Below, piece after piece: positions 33,532-41,825 of a stretch of 64,000 nt of DNA. A model generated the notes under the pieces. The model made no database searches, had not been told where the DNA came from, and saw nothing but the letters and a program-made list of their open reading frames with translations. Positions within the stretch are counted from its first letter, which is position 1; every line of letters begins with the position of its first letter. Source of the stretch: CAVTWD01 sp963738325 (lineage in GTDB: Bacteria; Actinomycetota; Acidimicrobiia; Acidimicrobiales; Ilumatobacteraceae); NCBI GenBank assembly GCA_963738325.1, contig CAVTWD010000009.1, forward strand, positions 558,001 through 622,000, read 5' to 3'. The position numbers and the translations under genes were made by a program.

Positions 33532-35229
33532 TCATTCGTCGACGATCTCCGCTCCCGGGAAGGCCCTTGCCAGTTGCTCGAGCGGCGAGGGGATCTCGTC
33601 GGGCCGGGCATCAACGAGCTCGCGCGGGTCGATGCCTTCCTCAGGGAGGTCGGCGGTGTTCGTGGCCGCCTGGCCTTCGTCGGTGACGAGGCGCAGCGGG
33701 ACGGGACGGCCGAACTCTGCGGCCAGCGCGGCTTCGACTTCGCCTCGGTGGGCCTCCAGGCGACCGAGCGGATGGTTGGGTGGCACGGCGAAGAGGGCCG
33801 TGCCACCCTCGGACTCGATGAACCGCCCCGGGCTGTAGAGCGCGCGGGTCATGCCTTTCAACCGGCGCAGGACGCTGTCGGCCCATACCAGCGTGAGCTC
33901 GTCGCGGGTGGGGAGGTCAATCGAGGGATCAGCCGCGGGAGGCGTGGCCTCGGACGGCGTGGGCGCTGTGCGCGCCGGCTCGATGGCGGCGGAGGGCGTC
34001 TCGGGCAGCGGCGTGACAGGAGCGCCCGGCCCTGGCCGCGCCGGCATCGCCGCGCGCGGTTTCGGGGAGGAGGCCACGGGCGGCGATGGGGACGACGCCT
34101 CTGGCGCCGAGCGGAAGCCAGCCGATTGCGCGGCGAGCTGGTGCTCGAGCCGCTCGATCCGGCTGAGCAAGGCCTCCATCGAAGCGTCGGCTTGTGGATT
34201 GGTGAGACGCACCATGGCCACGTCGAGCAGGAGGCGAGGCTCCGGGGCGTGCCGGAACTCCACGAGCACCTCGCCGAGCACCTCGAGCGCCCGCACCGTG
34301 GCCGCCGGCCCGAGTCGCTTGCCCTGGTCAGCAATCCGCTCGGCTGCTCGATCGGGGAGGTCGACGAGCTCGACGGCGAACAATGAGAGGAAGGCGTCGC
34401 GCAGCTGCGCCACCAGTTGGTCGGCGATGGTGCGCGCATCGCGCCCTCCGCTGATCGCCTGAGCCACGGCGGTGAGGGCGCCCGCCGTGTCGCGCGCGAT
34501 GAGCGCCTCGACGACGTCGTCGAGCGGCTCGGCCTCGGGTGCCAGGCCTCCGGCCGCGACCACTTGCTCGAGCGCCGAGAGCGTGTCGCGCGCCGAGCCA
34601 CCACCTTGGCGGAGCACGGCTTCGATGACGTCATCGGTGACATCGAGCCCGGCGTCGTTCACGACCCAACGGACGTGAGCCTCGAGCTCGTCGATGGGCA
34701 GGAGATGGAACTGCAGGTGCTGCGTGCGGCTGACGATGGTGGGACTGACCCTCTGCGGCTCAGTGGTGGCCAGGACGAAGATGACATGCGAGGGAGGTTC
34801 CTCGAGCGTCTTCAAGAGGGCGGCCTCGGCCGCCTTGGAGAGCATGTGGACTTCGTCGAGGATGTACACCTTGTGACGGCCCGGCGTGCCGAGCATGGCC
34901 TTCTCGATGAGGTCTCGCATCGCTTCGACGCCGTTGTTCGACGCGGCGTCGAGCTCGTGAACGTCGTAACTGGTGCCCGACTCGACCGAGCGGCACGATG
35001 CGCACACCCCGCACGGCTCACCCTCGACGGGCTGCGCGCAGTTGAGCGCCATGGCGAGGATGCGTGCTGAGGAGGTCTTGCCCGTGCCCCGCGGTCCGCT
35101 GAAGAGATACGCGTGGCCGACGCGGTCGTCACGCACGGCGTTGCGCAACGCCCTCACGACGTGCTCCTGGCCCCGCAGCTCGCCGAAGCGGCGGGGTCGG
35201 TAGCGCCGGTAGAGGGATTGGTAGACCAT
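33532..35229 (-). CDS. dnaX: DNA polymerase III subunits gamma and tau
   Basis: 565 residues. It is the clamp-loader ATPase. The start MVYQSLYRRYRP is typical. Walker A is FSGPRGTGKTSSARI, the zinc module is CAQPVEGEPCGVCASC, and Walker B is VYILDEVHMLSKAA; the sensor 1 region ATTEPQRVSPTIVSR follows. After about residue 370 there is a Pro/Ala-rich linker and a tau-like C-terminal domain, so this encodes the full tau form. It heads the dnaX-ebfC-recR operon, and the SRP RNA gene lies 167 bases upstream. Confidence 0.97.
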   Translation of the reverse strand: MVYQSLYRRYRPRRFGELRGQEHVVRALRNAVRDDRVGHAYLFSGPRGTGKTSSARILAMALNCAQPVEGEPCGVCASCRSVESGTSYDVHELDAASNNGVEAMRDLIEKAMLGTPGRHKVYILDEVHMLSKAAEAALLKTLEEPPSHVIFVLATTEPQRVSPTIVSRTQHLQFHLLPIDELEAHVRWVVNDAGLDVTDDVIEAVLRQGGGSARDTLSALEQVVAAGGLAPEAEPLDDVVEALIARDTAGALTAVAQAISGGRDARTIADQLVAQLRDAFLSLFAVELVDLPDRAAERIADQGKRLGPAATVRALEVLGEVLVEFRHAPEPRLLLDVAMVRLTNPQADASMEALLSRIERLEHQLAAQSAGFRSAPEASSPSPPVASSPKPRAAMPARPGPGAPVTPLPETPSAAIEPARTAPTPSEATPPAADPSIDLPTRDELTLVWADSVLRRLKGMTRALYSPGRFIESEGGTALFAVPPNHPLGRLEAHRGEVEAALAAEFGRPVPLRLVTDEGQAATNTADLPEEGIDPRELVDARPDEIPSPLEQLARAFPGAEIVDE

Positions 35230-35395
35230 CGAGGGCAGCCTATCGAGGGGGTGTTACAGGGTCGTCGGCGACAAAGGCGGCGCTGGCCGAGCGCCGAGCG
35301 GTGCGCCGGGATCGCTCGGACGTTCCCAGATGGCCGGCCCATTCGATCGCTACAGGGCGGCGCGGACCGGGCCGCACGTGCACAACCGCCCGCTG

Positions 35396-35514
35396 GCTGA
35401 GGTGGCGACCAGGCGGTCTGCGGCACACGGAAGTCTCCGCTGAAGGCTGCTGCCTCCCGGCCCTGACCTGGTTCACGGGCTGCCGTTGCACAGGACCCGA
35501 TCGCCACCTCACCC
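35396..35514 (-). ncRNA. ffs: signal recognition particle RNA (bacterial small type)
   Basis: The minus strand shows the conserved SRP apical domain: CCCGTGAACCAGGTCAGG followed by the GCCGGGAGGCAGCAGCC side of the helix with the GGAG-like loop. Outer arms GAGGTGGCGA and TCGCCACCTC pair to close the hairpin. The RNA binds Ffh for co-translational export. Location just upstream of dnaX on the same strand is the classic arrangement. Ends are set from the base of the outer helix. Confidence 0.9.
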
Positions 35515-35584
35515 AACGGGCGAGCGCGTCACGCTAGCGCGGCCGGGACCGGATCGCTCCCCGGCTACGCTCGCCAGTCGCCCA

Positions 35585-35669
35585 GGAGGGATGCGAGAGC
35601 GGACGAATCGGCACGCCTGGAGAGCGTGTGTGGGGCAACTCACCGTGGGTTCGAATCCCACTCCCTCCG
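35585..35669 (+). tRNA. tRNA-Ser (GGA)
   Basis: Acceptor arms GGAGGGA / TCCCTCC with discriminator G; T-arm GTGGGTTCGAATCCCAC. Anticodon stem CACGC/GCGTG with loop CTGGAGA gives anticodon GGA. The long variable arm typical of tRNA-Ser is present. CCA is not encoded. It reads UCC/UCU codons. Confidence 0.95.
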
Positions 35670-35719
35670 CCGTGAGCGACAAGGAAGGCGCCTCAGCGGC
35701 GCGCCCTCACGACGCGCCC

Positions 35720-36172
35720 ATGATCGACGATGTCAAGGCGATGCGGATCGCGCTGGATGAGGCGGCCGCGGCCGGTGCTCATCACGATGTTCCGATCGGA
35801 GCCGTCGTCGTGCGGGATGGCAGGGTCATCGCGCGGCGTCACAACGAGCGGGAGGCGCGCCGCGACCCGACTGCCCATGCCGAGCTGCTCGCGCTGCAGG
35901 ACGCGGCCAGGGCCCTTGGTCGCTGGCGGCTCGACGACTGCACGTTGGTCGTGACCGTCGAGCCCTGTGTGATGTGCGCGGGCGCGCTCGTGAATGCCCG
36001 CGTGGGGCGGCTCGTCTACGGTGCGGCCGACTTGAAAGCCGGGGCCACGGCGTCGCTCTACAATGTGTGCGCCGACCCCCGACTGAACCACAACCTGCCT
36101 GTCGTTCAGGGTGTGCTCGCCGAGGAATCGGCGGCGTTGTTGGCCGAGTTCTTCGCCGAGCGCCGGGACTGA
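35720..36172 (+). CDS. tadA: tRNA-specific adenosine deaminase
   Basis: 150 residues. It deaminates A34 of tRNA-Arg(ACG) to inosine. The zinc/catalytic motifs are TAHAELLAL (HAE) and EPCVMCAGALVNARV (PCxxC), and the family ending has LNHNLPVVQGVLAEESAALL. ATG 35720 gives MIDDVKAMRIALDEA; a GTG at 35671 is possible but adds a poorly conserved leader. It lies between two tRNA-Ser genes. Confidence 0.95.
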   Translation: MIDDVKAMRIALDEAAAAGAHHDVPIGAVVVRDGRVIARRHNEREARRDPTAHAELLALQDAARALGRWRLDDCTLVVTVEPCVMCAGALVNARVGRLVYGAADLKAGATASLYNVCADPRLNHNLPVVQGVLAEESAALLAEFFAERRD

Positions 36173-36235
36173 CGCGCGGGTGCGGCCGCTAGCTACTGCT
36201 ATTCCGGTGTCCCAAGTTGCGACGTTGTGACAAGT

Positions 36236-36326
36236 GTTCGTACGGAGGTCGATCCGGCTTCGCCGTCGACCGGGGTTCCCCAGATGGGGGGTTCCGAAGG
36301 GGGGGAGGTCTCCTTCCCCCCCTTCG
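36236..36326. repeat. composite hairpin repeat (copy 2, reverse orientation)
   Basis: Reverse-complemented, this stretch matches the element at 1304-1400 over its whole length: a G-run/C-run hairpin (CGAAGGGGG...CCCCCTTCG), then the CCCCATCTGGGGAAC... unit with the GATCG end and the CTCCGTACGAA tail. It lies between tadA and tRNA-Ser(CGA), so again downstream of a gene. Confidence 0.75.
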
Positions 36327-36341
36327 CTAATGTGCCCGCCC

Positions 36342-36428
36342 GGAAGGATGCCAGAGCGGACGAATGGGACGGCCTCGAAAGCCGTTGAGGTCTTCGGGCC
36401 TCCGTGGGTTCGAATCCCACTCCTTCCG
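36342..36428 (+). tRNA. tRNA-Ser (CGA)
   Basis: Acceptor arms GGAAGGA / TCCTTCC with discriminator G; T-arm GTGGGTTCGAATCCCAC. Anticodon stem ACGGC/GCCGT with loop CTCGAAA gives CGA, reading UCG. A long class II variable arm is present. CCA is not encoded. Accessory DNA with an integrase remnant begins just after it, so it is the probable attachment site of an island. Confidence 0.95.
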
Positions 36429-36745
36429 CTGGCAGATCTACCAGGGCAAATGTGGATCGATCGATTCGAACCCGCCGCGCCGCCAACTCGCGACCATGTC
36501 TTTGACCTGCACGAACGCGCGCACAGTTCTCCAGCATCCATCCCGAGCCGGTGCTGTTGCTGCCTCGGTTGCTACCAGCGGCGGGGCTGTCGTCCGTGTG
36601 ATGTCGGCGATCGCCCGTGTCGCCCGATCGCCACCGTTCGCGGTGCCGTGAGCGTCCGTCAGTCGCGACAGTGCTCGGACCTCCGAAGACTCCCGGCTCC
36701 CGGGGCCTGCACCACCTCGCACCCGACGTCCTCGCACCGCTCGAG

Positions 36746-36950
36746 ATGCGCCAGCGCATCCAGCAGCAGAAGCGCCGAGCCGCAGCCGGGTGGCTCGCAC
36801 ACGTCTACGACGGGGAACCGGTGGAGCTCGTGTTCACAACGAAGGACGGGGGGATCGTCAACCGGCAGGCGATCACGAAAGTGCTGGCTCGAGCCGCGGC
36901 CTCCGCCGGCTTCCCCGGGTCGCGAACCCTCACCGGCCGAGGCGTCGAAC
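36746..36950 (+). pseudogene. tyrosine-type integrase fragment
   Basis: The piece reads MRQRIQQQKRRAAAGWLAHV, then VELVFTTKDGGIVNRQAITKVL, which matches the segment just before the catalytic HxxR of actinobacterial site-specific recombinases. The catalytic Arg, His and Tyr parts are missing. It lies 318 bases after tRNA-Ser(CGA). At about 36955 the frame passes straight into a TauE-like fragment, so a deletion has fused two gene remnants. Confidence 0.5.
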
Positions 36951-36959
36951 AGGTCGACG

Positions 36960-37134
36960 TCGTCCGGCTCGTGGTCGGATTGATCCCTGCCAGCCTCATC
37001 GCAAGCCGCTCCGCACACCGCGTCGAAGGACCAACGCTGCGACGTGCCTTCGGGCTGTTCCTCATCCTCTTCGGCGTCTCGCTCACGCTGTACAGACTCG
37101 TCAACCCCGAACCCCACCCGCGCTCGCCGCGCTC
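36960..37134 (+). pseudogene. TauE/SafE-type permease, C-terminal fragment
   Basis: The C-terminal 50 or so residues read VVGLIPASLIASRSAHRVEG and then TLRRAFGLFLILFGVSLTLYRL, the characteristic last two helices of TSUP (TauE/SafE) sulfite/organosulfur exporters. The first 200 residues are absent, replaced by the integrase remnant. It is followed by stress/thiol genes, in keeping with a former sulfur-related cluster. Confidence 0.55.
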
Positions 37135-37148
37135 GGGCACGCGTGTCA

Positions 37149-37926
37149 TCAGGCATCCGCCCAGCGAGGACCCGCGACGAGCACGGGCATGGACGCGTTG
37201 CGCACGACGGTCTCCGACACGCTGCCGAGCACGATCCGCGCAACGCCCGACCGGCCGTGGCTACCCACGCCGATCAGGGAACTGCCGCGTTCACGCGCGT
37301 GGTTGACCAGCACCGATGCAGCGTTGAAGCCGTGGAGCGGCACCGCGTCGACATGGACGCCACGCTCGCGCACGGCGTCACGCAGCGACGCGAGATCTGC
37401 AATCGCCCGCCGGAAGCGACCAGGGAGGCCGCGGCGAACCTCGTTGACCGGCGGGATCACCAGGGCCAGCTCGACGGACGCTTCGATCGCCGCCGGAGCC
37501 GTCGGTGCCGACCATGATCGACGCCCGGTCCGCCAGCATCCACCCCCTATCGATCTCGGGGCCGACGAGAACGAGCGGGCCCCTCGCCTCCCGGACGACG
37601 GCCTGTGCGACGCTCCCGAGCACGGCGGCGCGCAGCGCCCCGCGGCCGTGCGTTGCCATGCAGACAAGGGCGCCGGGCTCAGCCGCGGCCTCGACGATCG
37701 CCTCCACCGGGCCGTGGTCGGAGATGACCCAGGACTCGACGGGGCCGTCGAGGAACGCGACGTGAGCGTCGAGATAGCTGCTCATCGTCGTGTCGCGAGC
37801 GTCAGGCCACCGTGCGGCGATCAGGACGAGCGGTGCACTCGCCCGTCGGGCAAGCTGCACACCGGGCTGGATCGCGGCCTCGGCGATCCGCGTGCCGTCG
37901 AGCGGTACGCACACCCTCTTGATCAT
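37149..37926 (-). CDS. tandem universal stress protein (one frameshift)
   Basis: About 258 residues with two USP domains. Domain 1 starts MIKRVCVPLDGTRIAEAAI and has the ATP-loop THGRGALRAAVLGSVAQ; domain 2 has IMVGTDGS and GVGSHGRSGVARIVLGSVSE (G2xG9xGS nucleotide motif). Between them the frame breaks near 37500. Tandem USPs are common in actinobacteria and respond to hypoxia or envelope stress. It is upstream-adjacent to DUF302 and thioredoxin genes on the same strand, suggesting a stress operon. Confidence 0.85.
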
Positions 37927-38123
37927 CGGCCCTTCTACGATAGGACCGGAGCGCCCACGACGTCGCATCCGGTGCTCGAATCGGTGCGCGAGGCAGTCGG
38001 CGAGCCCCGGCGACACCAGCTTGAAGCCCGTCTGCTTGAGGGCCTTGGTGGCGGAGCTGAAATCCGCGGGCCACACCCGCCAGCCGTAGGAGGACCGCGA
38101 GCGACGCGCGAACAGCGGAGCGG

Positions 38124-38566
38124 CTATCTCGGCGATGAACCCGCTTGCGTTCGACCCGCTCCGCCGGCACTGTCAAGGAGGACCGGGTGTTCTACCCGAT
38201 CCCGCGCGAGTGTCTGTTGTGGTCTGCGGGCGTCGAGAGTGACACGCAGCCGGTCGGCTGCCTGGTCGACGAAGGCGGCGAAGGAGGGGCCGTTCATCAG
38301 CTCGTGCGGGTCGAATGGCCGCAACTCGGGACCGCCGGGAGCCTGCTCCAGCACCACGTTGCAGGGCAAGAGCAGGCAGACGTTCGGGTCGAGCTCGAGG
38401 GTGGCGCGATGGGCCAGGGCGGGGGTTGGCGGGCGCAGAGAATCGTGAGGGGCGGCCGCTCGATGCCGAGCATGGCGGCGAGGGTGGCCGCCACGTCGAT
38501 ATCGGTGAGCACGCCGGAGCCCTGCGCGCCGAGCGCGTCCTTCACCGCGTCTTCGGCCTCCGGCAT
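38124..38566 (-). CDS. DUF302-domain protein (one frameshift)
   Basis: The N-terminal half (MPEAEDAVKDALGAQGSGVL, TDIDVAATLAAMLGIE) and, after a frame change near 38428, PALAHRATLELDPNVCLLLPCNVVLEQ match the DUF302 family, a small beta-alpha-beta domain often found beside sulfur or heavy-metal stress genes. A non-family tail of about 60 residues follows. The true start may lie upstream at a CTG near 38602, overlapping the thioredoxin stop; ATG 38566 is the first standard start. Confidence 0.65.
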
Positions 38567-38601
38567 GGGGTGCGGGGCGAGGCGTTCGATGGCGCGCCTC
38601 G

Positions 38602-38987
38602 TCAGTACCGCCCGTCCAGGCCAACCGTCGGAGCGACGGCCGCGCCGGCCCCATCGCGAGCGAGCGAGGCGAGACCAAGCTCGGCGTCGATCGCGTGTCG
38701 GGGTCGGGCTCCGACCAGCATCCGGGTCAGGGCACCGTCTTGAAACAGGCCGAGGGTCGGGATGCCCTGGACGCCATAGCGAGCTGCGATCCGCGGAGCC
38801 GCGTCGACGTTCACCTTGAGGACCTTGATAACACCGGCGTAATGCTCAGCGCGAGCTTCGAGCTCGGGGCCGACGATCTGGCAGGGCCCGCACCAGGCGA
38901 CCCAGAAGTCGACCAAGACGGGCGGCCCGCGTGCAACACCTCACGTTCCAACGTGGCCTGGTCATCGGCACTTGCGATGGCTCCCAT
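38602..38987 (-). CDS. thioredoxin (one frameshift near the N-terminus)
   Basis: About 128 residues. Active site WVAWCGPCQIVGPELE and cis-Pro loop GIPTLGLFQDG are intact. The N-terminal 20 residues (MGAIASADDQATLEREVLHA) are in another frame that joins near 38922. ATG 38987 has an AGGAG 8 bases upstream. It would reduce cytosolic disulfides. A 16-bp ATACCC-ctat-GGGTAT palindrome lies 81 bases upstream, a probable operator for this gene or the divergent DsbA-like gene. Confidence 0.85.
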
Positions 38988-39067
38988 CAACATGCTCCTT
39001 CGTGCTTCGGCCCGGTACGACGAGGCGCCCAGGTTGGGGCGGTCGTCAGGGGTACGCTGGCTCACAG

Positions 39068-39083
39068 ATACCCCTATGGGTAT
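39068..39083. promoter_or_regulatory. CsoR/CstR-type operator candidate
   Basis: ATACCC-CTAT-GGGTAT is a perfect dyad of the kind bound by CsoR-family repressors (copper, nickel or persulfide sensors: TACCC...GGGTA). It lies in the divergent region between the thioredoxin gene and the DsbA-like gene and overlaps a TATATT that could be a -10 box. No CsoR-family gene is in the window. Confidence 0.5.
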
Positions 39084-39300
39084 ATTCACCGAGCGATCAC
39101 TCGGTCTGGAGGTCACCGCACCACGGCGCCCGCTCGCACTGGCTGCGGTCCTCGGCGGCCTCACTGGCAGGGCGGGTCGGCGACCAGCCTGATACGAGGC
39201 GCGGCCGACGGTGGTTCGCCACCCTCCTCATGGACGTCGCGATCTACACCACCATCCGCGCCACGATGAGCCTCGGTGACCGATCACGGAGGAATGCCCA

Positions 39301-39915
39301 ATGGCCCCGATCGAGGTGTTTGCCGACATCTGCTGCCCGTTCACGCACCTAGGCCTGCGCCGTCTCGTCGACCGGCGCCGCGCCCTTGGGCGTGAGGAGC
39401 CCAGGTTGTATGTGCGGGCCTGGCCGTTGGAGCTCGTCAATGGCGCGCCGCTCGACGCCGACCTCATCGGCGAGGAGGTCGACGAGCTGCGGCGCCAGGT
39501 CGCCCCCGACCTCTTCCGGGAATTCGACCAGTCGGCCTTTCCTCACAGCTCGCTACCGGCGTTCGGCCTCGCCGCGGTTGCCTACCAGCGTGACCTGGCG
39601 ACAGGCGAGGCGGTCAGCCTTTCCCTGCGCGCCGCACTCTTCGAGGAAGGCCGCAACATCGCCGGCCCGGCGGTCCTCGCCGAGATCGCGACACGACACG
39701 ACCTGCGGTTGCCCAACGAAGCCGATCGACACCGCGCCGTGGAGGACTGGCGCGACGGCCAGGCCCGAGGTGTTGTCGGTTCCCCGCACTTCTTCCTCGC
39801 GGCCGGGGACTTCTTCTGCCCCACCCTCGACATCGCCAGAGTCGACGGGCAGTTGCGCATCACCACCGACGACGACAGCCTCGAGCGCTTCCTCGGTGCC
39901 GCACTCCGCCCCTGA
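39301..39915 (+). CDS. DsbA-family (FrnE/HCCA isomerase-like) protein
   Basis: 204 residues. The thioredoxin-fold start is IEVFADICCPFTHLGLRRL; where DsbA has CPxC, this protein has CCPFT, so the second Cys is lost. The helical insert and the C-terminal VVGSPHFFLAAGDFFCP (cis-Pro loop) are typical of the FrnE/2-hydroxychromene-2-carboxylate isomerase branch. Cytosolic (no signal peptide). ATG 39301 has GGAGGA 8 bases upstream. With thioredoxin and the palindromic operator it fits a thiol-stress set. Confidence 0.85.
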   Translation: MAPIEVFADICCPFTHLGLRRLVDRRRALGREEPRLYVRAWPLELVNGAPLDADLIGEEVDELRRQVAPDLFREFDQSAFPHSSLPAFGLAAVAYQRDLATGEAVSLSLRAALFEEGRNIAGPAVLAEIATRHDLRLPNEADRHRAVEDWRDGQARGVVGSPHFFLAAGDFFCPTLDIARVDGQLRITTDDDSLERFLGAALRP

Positions 39916-40555
39916 TAGGGGTGACAAGGGTCGCCGGGGAACGACCACGGCGACCCATACGTGGTCCGGTGCCACAGGCTCACCCCGACCGCGCGCCCGT
40001 TCTCGGTGTGGCGCGCCAGGCGCTTCTCGATCCTCCCAGAGCGCTCGAGCCAGCGATCAGGGGCGTGCTCGTCGAGCAGGTCCATGCCGGTTCCTCCGGA
40101 CCGAGCCGTGACCGGCCCCTCCTCGTCTTCGACGAGAGTGGCGTCACGGGCCACTCCAACGACGCGGGCGCCCAGGCCTGCCCAAGCGCCTGCGTGTCAA
40201 CTTCTCAGCGGGTCCGCCATCGGGAAAGCCACCCAGGCTTCTTCTCGGGGTGCTCGTCACCTGCACTGCACTGGCACCGCTCGGCGGTACCGTCGCGCCG
40301 CTCGGCATGAGGACATCGGGGGCCGGCCCTTCTCTCCGGGCCCTCGGGCGCGTACCGCACAACGGGATCGCGTCCAAGTCCAGCCACAGGTACGGCAAGA
40401 AAGCCAACTGGATCGGTGGGAAACGGTGAGCTGGGTTGAGGCCCCGCGGGCTGTGGAGAGGCTCGATCGGCAGGGGCGGCCAAGCGTAGGGTCCGCCATT
40501 TGCCCCTATCGGGGGTAATCCCGTGACCGGACCAGCCCAGGTCAGGCGCTCTCAA
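39916..40555. other. 640-base stretch without a recognised gene
   Basis: Two further C4/G4 dyads occur: CCCCTGATAGGGG at 39909-39921 (it includes the DsbA-like stop) and TTGCCCCTATCGGGGGTAAT at 40500-40519; both resemble the operator at 39068. On the minus strand an ATG at 40085 has a good GGAGG 9 bases before it and opens MDLLDEHAPDRWLERSGRIE, but the frame runs antisense through the DsbA-like gene without a stop before it, so it is a doubtful or truncated gene. The other frames look like noise. Confidence 0.4.
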
Positions 40556-41245
40556 TCAGCCCTCCTTGTCGCCTTCGCCGCCCGCCGCCCCCCCGCCGCT
40601 CAATGCGTGGTCGGACGCGACGGGCTGGCGAACCGCTCGCCTTCGACGTGTCAGCCCGAACGCCCAACGGGTCAGCGTGCCCACCGCGACACCCAGCCCG
40701 GCACCCCCCACAACGTCCATGGGAAGATGCGCCCCCACGTAGAGCCGCGCTACCGCAACGACGGTCGCCAGACCCCAAGCCACGGGACGCCATCGACGCG
40801 GCAGCGCGGGCGCCAGAACCGCCGCCAACGAGAACGCCACTGCGGCATGGCCCGACGGGTACCCGAGCCCTGACGCATGCTCCCGCAGACGCACTCCTAT
40901 CAACACCGTCGCCGGCCGCCCCCTCGCCACGATGTCTTTCATCGGCTTCACCAGCCACCACGACAGGAGGCTGGCCACCAGAGCCGCCGCCGCCAGCCGC
41001 ATGCTGCGGCTCACCAGCGCGGTAACCCCCACCGCGACGAGCGCACCGAGCAACGATCCCAGCTGCATCGGCGCGCGCAATAGCAGGCTGATGCCATTCG
41101 GCCAGCCGTTGATCGACGTGAACAGCGACGCCTCCCACGAACGGAGCGGCGCCGTTGAGCTCACCACCACCCACGATCCGACCAGCGCCGCCCCGCCCAT
41201 TGCGAGCGCGATGACATCACCACGACTGAAGTGGCGGCTGGCCAT
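40556..41245 (-). CDS. PAP2-family membrane phosphatase
   Basis: 229 residues with six hydrophobic helices. The phosphatase triad is present: KPMKDIVARGRP (KxxxxxxRP), YPSGHAA (PSGH) and ARLYVGAHLPMD (variant of SRxxxxxHxxxD). It could dephosphorylate undecaprenyl pyrophosphate or lipid phosphates at the outer face of the membrane. ATG 41245 gives MASRHFSRGDV. A basic tail of about 30 residues ends the protein. Confidence 0.9.
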   Translation of the reverse strand: MASRHFSRGDVIALAMGGAALVGSWVVVSSTAPLRSWEASLFTSINGWPNGISLLLRAPMQLGSLLGALVAVGVTALVSRSMRLAAAALVASLLSWWLVKPMKDIVARGRPATVLIGVRLREHASGLGYPSGHAAVAFSLAAVLAPALPRRWRPVAWGLATVVAVARLYVGAHLPMDVVGGAGLGVAVGTLTRWAFGLTRRRRAVRQPVASDHALSGGGAAGGEGDKEG

Positions 41246-41499
41246 CACGCCACCCGGTCGCGGATCTGCGGCCCGCTGCCGCCCCACTCGCCGACACCGT
41301 TCGACCGTCGTAGTACCGAGACCCGGCGACAACCGGAGGCACCTTGACCGGCGAGACCAAGTGTGACCGTGACGTCGGGGCCTGAGTGTCCACGTCGATC
41401 GGGCGCGTTGGTTCGGATCGATGAACGACGAGAACCCAGCGGGATCCCCAATGCCACCTGACCCCTTCGGAGATACAGCTCCCCACGCCCAGGCTGAAA

Positions 41500-41812
41500 T
41501 GGCGCTTCGGGGCCGGCGGCCGGTGACGGCGATGAGCCTGGTCTGCTCGTCAGCGTCGGCCGGGACCTCGACCTTGGCGCCGTAGTGGCCGCTCCCCCGG
41601 AGCACGTCGTCGTAGGGCTCCACGCCGATGACAGGGCGTGGACGCCGTCCGGGTCGAGAGTCTCGTCGAGGCCGGTGGCCCGAGCGAGATCCCACGTGTG
41701 GATCAACACATCGCCGACGACGAACGTGGCCATGGCGTCGTCGAACCGATGTGTGCCCGCCGGCAGCGCTGGGCGATCTCCCTCACCGAGCGGACGGAAC
41801 CTGTCAAGCCCG
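41500..41812 (-). pseudogene. mycothiol-dependent maleylpyruvate isomerase-family fragment
   Basis: The remnant reads DAMATFVVGDVLIHTWDLAR, ATGLDETLDPDGVHA and, in another frame after about 41635, PYDDVLRGSGHYGAKVEVP, ADADEQTRLIAVTGRRP. This is the C-terminal half of a DinB-like TIGR03086/maleylpyruvate isomerase protein. The N-terminal half is cut off by the IS3 element at 41814, and it does not continue on the other side of the element, so DNA was lost as well. Confidence 0.7.
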
Positions 41813-41825
41813 GTGAGACAACTTG

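Noticed and set aside
36746..37306. Single integrase-permease fusion gene
   Set aside because: The two parts belong to unrelated families, each is truncated, and the frame runs on antisense into the USP gene; a deletion junction is the simpler reading.
39582..40154. Minus-strand frame with a good Shine-Dalgarno before ATG 40085
   Set aside because: Runs antisense through the DsbA-like gene, no family match; kept only as a remark.
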